From: Azophilus sp965220425
Lineage (GTDB): Bacteria > Pseudomonadota > Gammaproteobacteria > Pseudomonadales > Azotimanducaceae
Direction of reading: 5' to 3'
Assembly: GCA_965220425.1 (NCBI GenBank)
Contig: OZ244830.1
Span: 1 to 64,000 of the forward strand
Length of the DNA stretch: 64,000 nucleotides
Part shown: positions 1-9,600 of the stretch, piece after piece
Layout of the letters: each line of letters begins with the position of its first letter
Position numbering within the stretch: position 1 is the first letter of the stretch
Program-made: the position numbers and the translations under genes
The notes under the pieces: generated by a model
Told to the model about the DNA's origin: nothing
Database searches by the model: none
Seen by the model: only the letters and a program-made list of their open reading frames with translations

Positions 1-26
1 GCTGCTGCGACAGGCAGTAGGCGCGA

Positions 27-806
27 CTAGAACGAAGTAGCAATATCGACGCCGACCGGGCAGTGATCCGAACCCATTGCCTCGGGCCAGATAAAGGCAT
101 CCTCAACCCGCTTTGCCGCCGCCGGCGAAGCCAGCACATAGTCGATGCGCCAGCCGACATTCTTTTCGCGCATACCGCCCCACTGCCGCCACCAGGTGTA
201 GTGGCCCGGCTCATCGCGATGGCGGGCGCGGAACGTATCGACCCAGCCGGCATCCAGCCATCGCGTCAGTTCCGCACGCTCCTCGGGCAGAAAACCGCTG
301 GTCTTCCTGTTTGACTTCGGCCGCGCCAGGTCGATGGCTTCGTGGGCCGTGTTGTAGTCGCCCACCACCAGTACCGGGCCCCGGCGCCTGAGCGCCTGGA
401 AGCGGTCGAACGCCGCCGCGTAGAAATCGAGCTTGTAGGGCACGCGGCTGTTGTCGCGGTCGCGCCCGCTGCCCTTGGGGAAGTAGACCGAGGCCACCGA
501 CAGCCTCCCGAAACGGGCGATGATCAGCCGGCCTTCCGCATCGAAGCGCGGCTCGCCCAAGGCGGTTTCCACCCGGTCCGGCGGCCGGCGGGAATAGATG
601 GCCACGCCGCTGTAGCCGGGGCGTTCCGCCGGCGCGAAGCTGGTGTGCCAGCCTTCCGGGGCGCGCGTGGCCGCATCCAACTGGTGCTCGAAAGCACGGA
701 CTTCCTGCAGGCCGATCAGGTCGGCGCCGGACGAATGCAGAAAGTCCAGGAAGCCTTTTCTGACGCAGGCGCGCAGGCCGTTGACGTTCCAGCTTACGAT
801 GCGCAT
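27..806 (-). CDS. xthA: Exodeoxyribonuclease III
   Basis: This 259-residue protein belongs to the EEP (exonuclease-endonuclease-phosphatase) family. It would cut the backbone at abasic sites and act as a 3'-5' exonuclease in base excision repair in the cytoplasm. It opens with MRIVSWNVNGLRA, followed by the catalytic-glutamate motif LIGLQEVR, GVAIYSR, the GDYNTAH motif and the C-terminal SDHCPV motif with the catalytic Asp-His. Length is normal for ExoA/XthA. The start codon is 8 bp from the stop of hldE upstream on the same strand, so the two genes are probably co-transcribed. The gene looks intact and ordinary. Confidence 0.95.
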   Translation of the reverse strand: MRIVSWNVNGLRACVRKGFLDFLHSSGADLIGLQEVRAFEHQLDAATRAPEGWHTSFAPAERPGYSGVAIYSRRPPDRVETALGEPRFDAEGRLIIARFGRLSVASVYFPKGSGRDRDNSRVPYKLDFYAAAFDRFQALRRRGPVLVVGDYNTAHEAIDLARPKSNRKTSGFLPEERAELTRWLDAGWVDTFRARHRDEPGHYTWWRQWGGMREKNVGWRIDYVLASPAAAKRVEDAFIWPEAMGSDHCPVGVDIATSF

Positions 807-814
807 GGCGAGGA

Positions 815-2293
815 TCAGGCGCCGCGCGTGGCGCGGCTCTTCATGCGCTCCAGGATTGCCGTCGTCGAGCAGTCCTCGACATGGCCGAGTACCCGCACGG
901 TCCCGCCGTAGGAGCGCACGAATTCCGCGCCCACGACTTCATGCGGCTGGTAGTCGCCGCCCTTTGCCAGTATGTGGGGCCGCAGCAGTTCGAGCAGGGC
1001 ATCCGGGGTGTCTTCGTCGAAGGCCACCACCCAATCCACCGACTCGAGGCCCGCCAGCACCCGGAGCCTGCGGTCCAGGCCGTTGACCGGGCGGCCCTCG
1101 CCCTTGAGGCGAGCTACCGAGGCGTCGTCGTTCACTGCGACGACCAGGCGGTCGCCGAGCGCGCGGGCTTCCTCCAGGTAGCGGACGTGGCCGGCGTGGA
1201 GGATGTCGAAGCAGCCGTTGGTGAATACCAGCTTCTCGCCGGCGGCCACGGCCGCATTCGCGGCGAGCGCCAACTGTTCGCGGGAGAGGATGCCGCGGTC
1301 GCCCGGGCCGTCCTGGCCCGCCGCCAGCGCGAGTTCGGGGCCGCTGACGGCTGCCGTGCCGGATTTGGTGACTGCGATGGCGCCGGCGATGTTGGCCAGC
1401 CGGGCGCAATCCAGGCCGGGCCAGCCCAGCGCTTTGGTGATGCCCAGTACCGCGGCGGCCGTGTCGCCCGCACCCGTGACATCGAAAACCTCCACGGGGC
1501 GCGCCGGGAGGTGGTGGTAGCCCTCGCTCGTCGCCACGCTCATGCCGCCGGCGCCGCGGGTGACCACCAGCACTTCGATATCCAGTTCGGTGCATAGCGC
1601 CACAGCGCGTTCGCCGAGTTCGGTTTCGCTGCGCCAGTCGCCCGTTGCGGCGGCGAATTCACGGTGGTTGGGTTTCAGCACGGTGGCGCCGGCGTAGGCG
1701 CTGAACGGCTTCGCCTTGGGGTCGACGATCACCGGGACGTTGACGCGCCGGGCTGCCCCGATGAGCGCGGCCGGGTCGCATATTGCGCCTTTATCGTAGT
1801 CCGCGACGATCAGCGCGTTGGCATCCTCGAGTTGACTCGGCACCTGCATCGCCAGTCTGTGCGCCAGCCAGGCTGACGTGGCCTTTTCGAAATCTGTGCG
1901 CAGCAGTTGCTGCCGGCGGCTCAGGACACGGAGCTTGAGGGTGGTGGAGGCGTCGGGGCTGACGATGAAGTCTTCGCAGACTCCAGATGCGTCGAGCTTG
2001 TGCTTGAGGGCCTGGCCCAGGGCATCGTCGCCTACGCACCCCAGGAGCGTGCACATGGCGCCCAGGCTCTTGACATTGAGGGCCACGTTGGCGGCGCCGC
2101 CGGGGCAGTCTTCGGTGTGTTCCACCTCGACGACGGGAACCGGGGCTTCCGGAGAGACGCGGCGGGTGGCGCCGTGCCAGTAGCGGTCGAGCATGACATC
2201 GCCGACCACCAGTACGTTCATGTCTTGCAGGGATGGGAGTTGGAGATGCGTCAACTCAGGCGGGCCGTGGCGGTTTGGGCCGGATGGTATCAC
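815..2293 (-). CDS. hldE: Bifunctional heptose 7-phosphate kinase / heptose 1-phosphate adenylyltransferase
   Basis: HldE makes ADP-heptose for the LPS inner core. The N-terminal PfkB/ribokinase domain phosphorylates D-glycero-beta-D-manno-heptose 7-phosphate; it carries GDVMLDRYW near residue 31 and the anion-hole/catalytic motif DVTGAGDT at 271-278. The C-terminal nucleotidyltransferase domain carries FTNGCFDILHAGH at 357-369. At 492 residues it is slightly longer than the roughly 475 usual for the family, so a start near Met25 (MNVLVVGDVM) or between is possible. It lies upstream of xthA on the same strand and diverges from lpxL, another LPS gene, which suggests a small envelope locus. Confidence 0.95.
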   Translation of the reverse strand: MIPSGPNRHGPPELTHLQLPSLQDMNVLVVGDVMLDRYWHGATRRVSPEAPVPVVEVEHTEDCPGGAANVALNVKSLGAMCTLLGCVGDDALGQALKHKLDASGVCEDFIVSPDASTTLKLRVLSRRQQLLRTDFEKATSAWLAHRLAMQVPSQLEDANALIVADYDKGAICDPAALIGAARRVNVPVIVDPKAKPFSAYAGATVLKPNHREFAAATGDWRSETELGERAVALCTELDIEVLVVTRGAGGMSVATSEGYHHLPARPVEVFDVTGAGDTAAAVLGITKALGWPGLDCARLANIAGAIAVTKSGTAAVSGPELALAAGQDGPGDRGILSREQLALAANAAVAAGEKLVFTNGCFDILHAGHVRYLEEARALGDRLVVAVNDDASVARLKGEGRPVNGLDRRLRVLAGLESVDWVVAFDEDTPDALLELLRPHILAKGGDYQPHEVVGAEFVRSYGGTVRVLGHVEDCSTTAILERMKSRATRGA

Positions 2294-2425
2294 AGGGGAT
2301 GCCTGCTAAAATTCGGCGGCTTTTCCACCGCGTTTTGAGCGCTTTCGCCGCCGATGTCTTCTGCCCGAATCCCATCTCCGCCTTGCCGTGAATGCCTGGC
2401 GGATCGCTGCGAGAGGCGGTGAAAC

Positions 2426-3346
2426 ATGGGTGCCGGGAAGGCTTCGACTCCGCATCCGGCATCGCCGAGGATGTGGCCGAGTTGGTGCCTGGTGGGCGTG
2501 GGCTGGGCGATCGGGCGGTTGCCGCTGGGGGTGCTCTTTCCGCTCGGCAAGTACCTCGGCCGGGTTGCGTTCCGGATTGGCGGGAGGCGGCGGCGGATCA
2601 CCGAGACGAATCTGCGGCTTTGCTTTCCGGAACTTGGCGCGCAGCAGGTTACGGCGATGGCCCAGCGGGTGTTCGAGGCGGTTACGCTGGGGGTGCTGGA
2701 GGTCTGTGTCGCGTGGATGAATCCGGAGCGGGATCTGCGGGGGCGGATGGAGGTTTTGGGGGTGGAGCACTTTCGGGCCGCCATGGCGCAGGGACGGGGG
2801 GTCGTGCTGCTTGGGGCGCATTTTGCGTGTCTGGATATCATTTCTCAGGCGCTGGCCGATCTCGGGCGCATCGACGTCATGTACCGGCACAACAGGAATC
2901 CGGTGCTGGAGTGGGTGCAGGTGCGGGGGCGGCGGCATTATTACCGGGGGGTGATCGAGCGGGGGGATACTCGTGCGGTGCTGCAGGCGCTGAAATCGGG
3001 GCGGGCGGTGTGGTATGCGGCGGATCAGGACTATGGGGCGAAGCACTCTGTTTTCGCGCCGTTTTTTGGGGTTGAGGCGGCTACGATTACGGCGACGGCG
3101 CGGTTTGCCGGGTTGAACGGTTCGCCGGTGGTTATGCTCAGTCATCATCGGAACTACGATGAGCGGTCTTGGACGATTGAGTTCAGTTCGCCGATCGAGG
3201 GGTTTCCGAGCGGTGATGACCAGCAGGATGCGTGTCGGATCAATCAGGTGATGGAAGGGGAGATTCGCAAGTGCCCGGAGCAGTATTTGTGGCTGCATCG
3301 ACGATTCAAGACACGACCATCGGGAGAGCGCCAGTTTTACGGGTGA
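2426..3346 (+). CDS. lpxL: Lipid A biosynthesis late acyltransferase (LpxL/HtrB family)
   Basis: This 306-residue inner-membrane acyltransferase would add a secondary acyl chain to Kdo2-lipid IVA. A hydrophobic N-terminal segment (residues 18-45) precedes the RxxxTETNLRLCFPEL region that is usual here, and the HX4D catalytic motif is present as GAHFACLD with His132 and Asp137. An ATG at 2471 (Met16) gives a product starting just before the membrane segment and could be the true start. The gene diverges from hldE. Its last 22 codons lie inside a direct repeat whose second copy is at 5539, so it is the attachment side of the neighbouring accessory region. Confidence 0.9.
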   Translation: MGAGKASTPHPASPRMWPSWCLVGVGWAIGRLPLGVLFPLGKYLGRVAFRIGGRRRRITETNLRLCFPELGAQQVTAMAQRVFEAVTLGVLEVCVAWMNPERDLRGRMEVLGVEHFRAAMAQGRGVVLLGAHFACLDIISQALADLGRIDVMYRHNRNPVLEWVQVRGRRHYYRGVIERGDTRAVLQALKSGRAVWYAADQDYGAKHSVFAPFFGVEAATITATARFAGLNGSPVVMLSHHRNYDERSWTIEFSSPIEGFPSGDDQQDACRINQVMEGEIRKCPEQYLWLHRRFKTRPSGERQFYG

Positions 3347-3487
3347 CCGTCTGGTCACTGTTCTTCGACATACGCGCGTTTGAGCCGGGACTGGTTGCCG
3401 ACGCCGGTATCGAGGTGCTACCGAGCCATCCTGTGAGGAGTTCCGGCTGCCCAGCGTTCGGCCCAGGCTGGGCTGCCGGTTAAGGCG
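3281..3487 (+). repeat. Direct repeat copy 1 (lpxL 3' end plus downstream DNA)
   Basis: About 207 bp covering the last codons of lpxL and roughly 140 bp beyond its stop. It is repeated in the same orientation at 5539-5746 with scattered mismatches, visibly around 85-90% alike with few indels. The two copies bracket a 2-kb cassette with a DUF3800 remnant and a Fic gene. Confidence 0.9.
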
Positions 3488-3563
3488 ACGCAGAGCCCGA
3501 AAGAGAAACATGAAACGCTGGCGCGAGCAATGAGCTGCCTGTGCGTAGCTGCAGCCTGTTAAA

Positions 3564-3884
3564 TTGTGCGGGTCAACTCCAGCCGGCATTCGAAGTAGTA
3601 GTTGGCTATGGCCCTCGTTCCTCTTTATCGACGAGAGCGGTCACCACCGTTTTGCGAGCATCGTCGAGACTGATGCGCTACCGACAGAAGCGGGTGGTCC
3701 GTGGAAGGACTACGCGTATCTATTCGAGAGGTTTTTTCTGGAAGACCATGCAGGAGTCGAGCAGGGCGTTGTGGTATTCGATGAATTGGAGAAGTCGCAA
3801 AGCCACATCCTGATCGACCAGATGCACAGGTACTTCGTGGGAACAGCCATGGGCAGGCATCGGGCGACGCGCGCGTCAAATTGA
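3564..3884 (+). pseudogene. DUF3800 protein remnant
   Basis: A reading frame of about 100 codons contains FLFIDESGHH and then DELEKSQSHILIDQMHRYF, two segments I recognise from DUF3800 proteins, an RNase H-like fold family common in defence and mobile regions. The family usually spans 220-300 residues. Here the first 20 codons do not match it and the frame stops soon after GRHRATRA, before the usual second acidic segment. I read it as a gene that lost both ends. It sits inside the lpxL-repeat cassette, upstream of the oppositely oriented Fic gene; nothing recognisable lies in 3885-4023. Confidence 0.5.
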
Positions 3885-4023
3885 AGCGTCCCTATCCGAC
3901 ATTTGATATGTGGCGAGACACCAGGCGCGTCGCCTGGCGGCGACGCGATCAAGTTGCTCCGCAACTTGGAGAGGCTGTTCGAAAATGCGACTCAGCTGTC
4001 CACATCAAGGCCGCTCAAGGATT

Positions 4024-5436
4024 CTAGAGGGGTTCGTCGCCGGCGTCCCAGACGGCCCGCCAAGCGCCGAACTGGCCGTACGAAACCCGGTAGCGTGCGT
4101 AGTTGCCTTCATGGAGACTCATGAGTTCGGTTTCGGCGATCTCCTGGAACCGGGCGCGGTCGGCGGCGTCGACGTTCTCAAGCACCCAAGCGGCGACGTA
4201 GCTGGCGGCAGCGCCCACACCGAGGCGGTTGCGGATGACCTCGGAGACCAGTTGGCCGAGCGCGTCCCGATACCGCAGGCGGAACGGGTCGGGATCGCCC
4301 AGCAACTGCCGCACCGCACCGTATCGCGCGGCTGAACGACCGTATGCCCATCGGAACAGTGCCTTCATCAAGCCGACCTCGTTGTGCTCGTAGATCAACA
4401 GTACGGCGTCGGTGTAGTAGTCGGTCGGGACATCGTTGAAGCACAACGGGGCGAGGTTGTGCTTGATCAGCGGGATGTTTGCGGCGAGCCGGGAGACCCG
4501 CTTGTTCACGTCGTCGAAGGCTTGCAGATACGGCAGTTGCACGAGGCAGAACAGGGCTTGCTCGATGGGGTGCTCGATCGCCCGGGCCGTCTCAAGGAGT
4601 CGATCGAAGGTTTCGGCGATCAGCGCGGGGACGTCGAGGGGGTGATAGGCCGATGCAGTGATGCCGACGGGACGCGCACGCAAGCGGCCCGGCGCGCTTG
4701 GATCCGGCAATAGGTTGTCGGCGAGCAGGGCGTGCAGGTTGAGAAAGGAACGCCGGTCGAGATCGACCTCATCGACGCTGTCCACTAGGAACTCGATGGC
4801 TCGCTTGTGGTTGAGGATCATCTGCGTTTCCCGCGCGTCGCGGTGCCGGCCTTCGGCCCCGGTTTCGAACAGCCGCTTCGTGTCCAGCAGCGAGTACGTG
4901 TTGCCCTCGAGGCGGCTCGAATTCCAGGAGAGGTCGATCAGCATGCGGTCGAGGATGCGCCGCGCACAAGTGCCCGCTGGTGCAGGATCAGCCGCCATCT
5001 GCCCGGCTTTCGAGAGTTCGTCCAGGTCGACCTGTGAGAGGTATCCGGCTGTGGGCCGATAGTCGTCCAGGAAAGCTTGCCGATAGCCGGCCGGGGGCCG
5101 CTGATCCGGGGGCAGCGACAGGTATCGTTGCCGGTATTCGCGACGCAAGTCAGCGAGTTCATGTGGCACCGCATCGAGCCGGTTGCCGGCACGCGGCGTC
5201 CCGGCCCGGGCGTCGATACGGATGTCAATGGTTTGGACGGGACGATAGACCGTGGCTCGGCCCGCGCCTTGCCGAACGATGCGGCCCGCTTCCGCGAGTT
5301 TCGCGAGACGGTACTGGAGCGTGCGCCGAGGCAACGGGGGCAACAGTTCGGCGGCGATCAGTCGGGGAGGAATGCCGTCCGGGTGTCGCCCGACCACGGC
5401 TTCGATTGCGTCGGTCGAGTTTTCTGGGGTGGCCAT
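4024..5436 (-). CDS. Fic-domain protein with N-terminal winged helix and Gln in place of the catalytic His
   Basis: This 470-residue protein has a predicted winged-helix DNA-binding region at residues 1-68 and a Fic domain from about 165 to 330. An inhibitory-helix motif of the S/TxxxE(G/N) type is seen as SSRLEGN at 173-179. The active-site loop reads LQAFDDVNKRVSR at 304-316. Canonical Fic proteins have HxFx(D/E)GN(G/K)RxxR, so the catalytic histidine is Gln305 and the following glycine is Val. The C-terminal third is helical and unrecognised. Canonical Fic enzymes transfer AMP to protein hydroxyls; with Gln here, classic AMPylation is doubtful and a transcription-regulator or altered-chemistry role is possible. 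Nested inverted repeats lie just upstream of the start. Confidence 0.85.
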   Translation of the reverse strand: MATPENSTDAIEAVVGRHPDGIPPRLIAAELLPPLPRRTLQYRLAKLAEAGRIVRQGAGRATVYRPVQTIDIRIDARAGTPRAGNRLDAVPHELADLRREYRQRYLSLPPDQRPPAGYRQAFLDDYRPTAGYLSQVDLDELSKAGQMAADPAPAGTCARRILDRMLIDLSWNSSRLEGNTYSLLDTKRLFETGAEGRHRDARETQMILNHKRAIEFLVDSVDEVDLDRRSFLNLHALLADNLLPDPSAPGRLRARPVGITASAYHPLDVPALIAETFDRLLETARAIEHPIEQALFCLVQLPYLQAFDDVNKRVSRLAANIPLIKHNLAPLCFNDVPTDYYTDAVLLIYEHNEVGLMKALFRWAYGRSAARYGAVRQLLGDPDPFRLRYRDALGQLVSEVIRNRLGVGAAASYVAAWVLENVDAADRARFQEIAETELMSLHEGNYARYRVSYGQFGAWRAVWDAGDEPL

Positions 5437-5481
5437 GTGTTTGACGCGCTGGGCACAGCGGTCCTTGCGCCATTTGCATCA

Positions 5482-5519
5482 TTAGTCGCGCGATTGTTGC
5501 ACTATTCGACTAATCGCGC
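5482..5519. promoter_or_regulatory. Nested inverted repeats upstream of the Fic gene (candidate operator)
   Basis: TTAGTCG at 5482-5488 pairs with CGACTAA at 5507-5513, and CGCGATT at 5489-5495 pairs with AATCGCG at 5512-5518. The sites lie 46-83 bp upstream of the Fic start, which has its own winged helix, so autoregulation is a reasonable inference. The pairing is seen directly; binding is not shown. Confidence 0.45.
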
Positions 5520-5538
5520 AAGGTGGTGCCAGGCAAAG

Positions 5539-5746
5539 CAGTATTTGTGGCTGCATCGACAATTCAAGACACGACCATCGGGAGAGCAGGGGTTTTACGG
5601 GTGAAGGTCTGATCACTGTCTTTCGACATACGCGCGTTCGCGCCGGATCTGGTTGCCGGCGCCGGTCTCGAGGTGCTACCGAGCCATCCTGAGAGGAGTT
5701 CCGGCTGCCCAGGGTTCGGCCCAGGCCGGGCTGCCGGCTAAAGCGC
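5539..5746 (+). repeat. Direct repeat copy 2 (displaced lpxL 3' end)
   Basis: Second copy of the repeat at 3281-3487. It still encodes a version of the last 22 residues of LpxL (QYLWLHRQFKTRPSGEQGFYG) followed by a stop, with no lpxL body before it. The stop codon of the Xre antitoxin at 5738 lies inside this repeat. Confidence 0.9.
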
Positions 5747-6052
5747 GGCCAGACGCTCGAATGTGTCGGGGTATTTCTGCGCCATGAGAATGAGCGCGGC
5801 GGCGGAATCCGGCGGGCTAGACCGGCCCTGCTCCCAGCCTTCCACCGTCCGGACGGGGACCCGAATCATGTGGGCGAATACGGCCCTGGACACATCGAGG
5901 CTTTCGCGAATCCGGCGGATCGCTTCCGGCGTGAGTTCGGGTAGCGGCCTAGATTCGACGTGAACCGTTCTGAGGGTGCGCTTGCCGGCACGGTGTTCGC
6001 GAATTTCGCGCAGGCCGTCGAGAACCTCCGTTGCGATGTTGCGTCCAGTCAT
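5738..6052 (-). CDS. Xre/HTH antitoxin of a type II toxin-antitoxin pair
   Basis: A 104-residue protein starting MTGRNIATEVL. A linker region (about residues 1-45) precedes a Cro/C1-type helix-turn-helix, LTPEAIRRIRESLDVSRAV, then TVEGWEQGRSSPP, typical of NadS/HigA-like antitoxins encoded after their toxin. A GGAGG lies 9 bases before the chosen ATG, inside the toxin gene; a longer frame from 6085 is less likely. It would neutralise the upstream RelE-like toxin and repress the operon. Its last codon and stop lie in the displaced lpxL repeat, so the C-terminus may have been altered when the island formed. Confidence 0.8.
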   Translation of the reverse strand: MTGRNIATEVLDGLREIREHRAGKRTLRTVHVESRPLPELTPEAIRRIRESLDVSRAVFAHMIRVPVRTVEGWEQGRSSPPDSAAALILMAQKYPDTFERLAAL

Positions 6053-6362
6053 TGTCGATTGCCTCCACGGCCCTGCGCCATGCAACGCGCTCGGCGACCG
6101 TCAGATCGTCCTTGACGCCCTTGGCGTACAGGGAGAGCAGATAGATATGGTCTTCTTTCGCCAGCCAGTAGTATTTGACGCGGCTGCCGCCACGCATTCC
6201 GCGCCCGGTCATCCCCCAGCGGATCTTGCGGACGCCGCCTGTGCCGCGCATGACGTCGGCGTCCGGGTGGACGCTCAGGAACGCCTGTAGGGCGGAATAG
6301 CTGTCGTCGTCGAGATGTCGTGGCAGTTGCTTCGTGAATGTTGATGTCTCGATGAAAATCAC
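5949..6362 (-). CDS. RelE/HigB-like toxin of a type II toxin-antitoxin pair
   Basis: A 137-residue frame starting with GTG (MIFIETSTFTKQL). It contains the RelE/ParE-like core, with GGVRKIRWG, GGSRVKYYWLAKEDHIYLL and SLYAKGVKDDL, the last resembling the YAKNxxxDL segment of HigB-2-type mRNA interferases. The core ends near residue 108. The remaining codons run on for about 104 bp inside the antitoxin gene in another frame, an overlap much longer than usual, so the natural stop may have been lost. It is the first gene of a toxin-then-antitoxin operon. Predicted role: ribosome-dependent mRNA cleavage when unopposed. Confidence 0.8.
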   Translation of the reverse strand: MIFIETSTFTKQLPRHLDDDSYSALQAFLSVHPDADVMRGTGGVRKIRWGMTGRGMRGGSRVKYYWLAKEDHIYLLSLYAKGVKDDLTVAERVAWRRAVEAIDNDWTQHRNGGSRRPARNSRTPCRQAHPQNGSRRI

Positions 6363-6376
6363 GACCGTTAACTATA

Positions 6377-6394
6377 CGTTGTCTGCGTACAACG
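6377..6394. promoter_or_regulatory. Inverted repeat at the toxin-antitoxin promoter
   Basis: CGTTGT and ACAACG, separated by 6 bp, lie 15-32 bp upstream of the toxin start. A TATAGT on the minus strand (6371-6376) could serve as the -10 box next to it. This is the expected position for an autoregulatory antitoxin operator. From 6395 to 6693, about 300 bp to the end of druE, I see no gene or clear signal. Confidence 0.4.
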
Positions 6395-6693
6395 GAGAAG
6401 GGGATGCTGGCCGACGGCAAGCCAATTGACGAGCACGAATCGTTCAATGTGTTGAGAGAAGGGTGTGCCAAGATCGAGGCGCGAGGCAACGGGCAGAATC
6501 CATGAAGGAGGATTGTCCTACGACGGTGGCATGGGGAGCCACCACCATCGCTGTTTGGGTCGGACTCCGAGCTTGGCAGATCAACAGTCTCGCTCTGCCG
6601 ACTCGCTCGACCTTAAACGACCATGCGAGCGAAACGCAGTTCCGCCACATTTGTTAACCGCGATTGAGCCCGGTTACCTGTGACCGTCTCGCG

Positions 6694-9600
6694 CTATCTC
6701 CAATGTTTTGCCAATTCGAGCGCCCTATGGCGGTCAAGTCTTGTAGCCTCATATTGGCTACCGAATGTCAGCAGGCATGCTTGGCAAGACGCATCGCACT
6801 TCTTTGGACAATCCAGAACCGCTACCGCTCCCCTCAGCGCAGCCCCAACGTGGTCGCGAAGCGCCGCGACGTATCCGCTGCCGCCAGCCGCCAAGTCGTA
6901 GAAAAACATCGACTGGCAAAGGGATCGGCCCTGCGCCTTCGCCTGGCGAACGGTTACCCCGACTTCGTCGTCCTGAATCCCAACCAATCGACAGAATGCG
7001 GAACGCAACGCGATGCCGAGCGACAGAGCCGCCACCTCGTCAACAAGTCCTTCGATCTGCAGTTCGAAAACATCGGTATAGCGGCTTCCTCCGAGCGAAA
7101 GCCCGCGCTGGATAGCGAATCCTTGACCGTCACATTCGCTAGCGCCGTCGCGGTCTCGACCACCTCGGAGCCGCATATGCGCTGGCCTTAATCCGGCTGG
7201 CGCTTCGCTTTCGCGACGGTCGCTACTCTCCGACGCAGATCGACCGCACCTCAAGCAAACCGCGTAGCCGAATCCATGAGCGCCACGGCTTCCGTGAAAC
7301 AGGTGGCCAACATCGGAGTATCGGAAACGACCGCCGCAAGGATTCTCAATGGAAGCCCATTCCAGCGTGGGGCAGCTAATCCACGGGGGCTCTACCGGTA
7401 TGTACGTAGGCGTGATTACGTTGTTGTGCGGAGCATTCCTGATGTCCACCGCGAAGCCGGCTGGTTCAAGATATTTCCTGGACGCGAGCGCCCCGCCGCA
7501 ATGTGGACACTCAACCTGTTCCGTGCGCGCATCACCGGTAGCGTTGCACGAGCGGCAACGCCATACGTACCCCATCGCCTGCACTTCGTTTACATGCTCG
7601 ACATTTGGCGGAACGTGCCAATTCAACGTCACACCACCCGACTCGTACACCCGCCCGTCTATCGTTACTTCGGCACCCGGCGCATACTCCCGGATTGCCA
7701 GTTCCAACTGTCGAGATGGGTACCCCAATCTCCGCCCCGAGAAGCTTTCCCGTTCTTCGCTCCCTCGGGAACGTGACCTCCTCAACTCCTCGGCGGTGAG
7801 CGTGTTGAAACTCACGATTCCCGTCGGGAAGCCGTATCCAGGCAGGAACTGCCGATTCGCGAGTTCTCCGAGCAAATATTCGCCCTCCAGGCGTTCGAGC
7901 TGACGCGCAATCGCCAGCAATGCCGGTGCCCTGGCATCGCTGTCCTCGAACTCGGCTGCATCGGCGCGTAGCGCTGAAACCTCCCGTTGCCAAGCCTCCA
8001 TCGCCCGACCCAGAGATTCCGCGGTCGCTGCCAAAAGATCGCGGGGCGATGTGGCAGCAAGCGCTGTTCCTGCAACCAGGCGCTCCAGTCCGGTAGCCAA
8101 TCTCGCGTTGTTCAGCGCGCCACGCCCGCACCATTTCTTGAATTGATTTCCCGGGCTTACCCCAGACTCATCCGCCTGGAAGAACCACCCCGTTTTCAGC
8201 CGACGCGCATCGCGACCATCCAAAAACGTTCCCAAGCACAGCGAGTTGACGTGCCGCTGCACCAGCCGCGCGCTGTCGAGCGCCACCTTTGGCACCGCGA
8301 TGCGCGACGTGAATGGCCACAGCGGGTTATCGAAAACCTGCTCACCATGCGGCGTGCTCGGACACAGCGTCACGGCAAACGACAGCCCTTCGCTACGCCG
8401 TCCCGCGCGGCCGGCACGCTGCCGGTAACTCGCGGAGCTCGGTGGTGCGTTGTTCATAACGACCGCGGACAGACCGCCGATGTCCACGCCCATCTCCATC
8501 GTCGTCGAACAGCTCAGTACGTTCAGTTCGCCATCCTTGAACCGGGCTTCCAGTTGCCGCAGCCGTGGACCGTCGAGCTGCGCCGAGTGCTCGGCTACTT
8601 CAAAGTATCGCGCTTTCGCCACTACCCGATCGTTGAGATTTGACCAGACACCTAGCGAACGCGCTACGACGACAGCCTCTTCGCCCTCTAGCCACGCATC
8701 GATCTCCTCTCGATCCGCCAGCCCACCGGCACTATTTCGCCAGTACGCATTCGGCACTCGTGGCGGGTCGAACGGCCGGCACATCTCCAACGGACCTTTC
8801 TGTGGCAGGTAAGGCGACAGTCCCCCCAGCGTCGTATCCAGAACGCGCGCCGTGTAGGGGCAGACCGCAGGGGCACGAAGCTCGCTCAATTCCGCGATAT
8901 CCCGAAGCCGGACCACGTAGCCGTCCGGGAGGAGCTGCAGATGGGCCTTGATTGCTTTCCAAGCACATGCAAGCGCCTCATTCACCCGATCCATGTCCGC
9001 ATCCGACTCTCCCAGACCCGCGGCGTTCCGAAGCAGCCTAGGCAGGCGTGAGGGCGGGCGGTTCCGGACCCAAACCGGCCAACCGCGCTGCCGGGGTGTC
9101 AGGCCACCACTGAAGCCGGGTCCCTGCACATAGCGCTTCCGTACCGGCACGCCCATCCATCTCAGGTAGTCATCCTCCACATCGACGGCACTGACGTCGC
9201 GAAGGAAGAAGTCGACGAATAGCTTCAGAAAGCTGTCCCAGTCTCCAGTGTCCATAGGCCACCCCGGCGGCACGTCTATCCCCTCCAAAGCCCGGTACCG
9301 AAGTGAGATCATCCCCATCGTCTCAGCCGAATTCATGCGCTTCGGTCGACGGAAGAACTCCCGATACAGGCAGAAGTTTGCGAAGTCTCTGTCGGACTGC
9401 ACGCTGCCTGTCACATCCCGGAAGGCGCGGTGCATGGCTCGCAAACTCTCATCGCTGACGAGTGCATTCACTGTCTTGTTCCAGGTCAACCTCCCGACAG
9501 TCGACTCCGCCTGGATATCCCTGAGTTCCCGTTCCTTCTTCTTGAGCATCGAGCGCAGCACCGAATTCTCTTTCGCCCCCAATGCGTCCCGTAACGCCTC

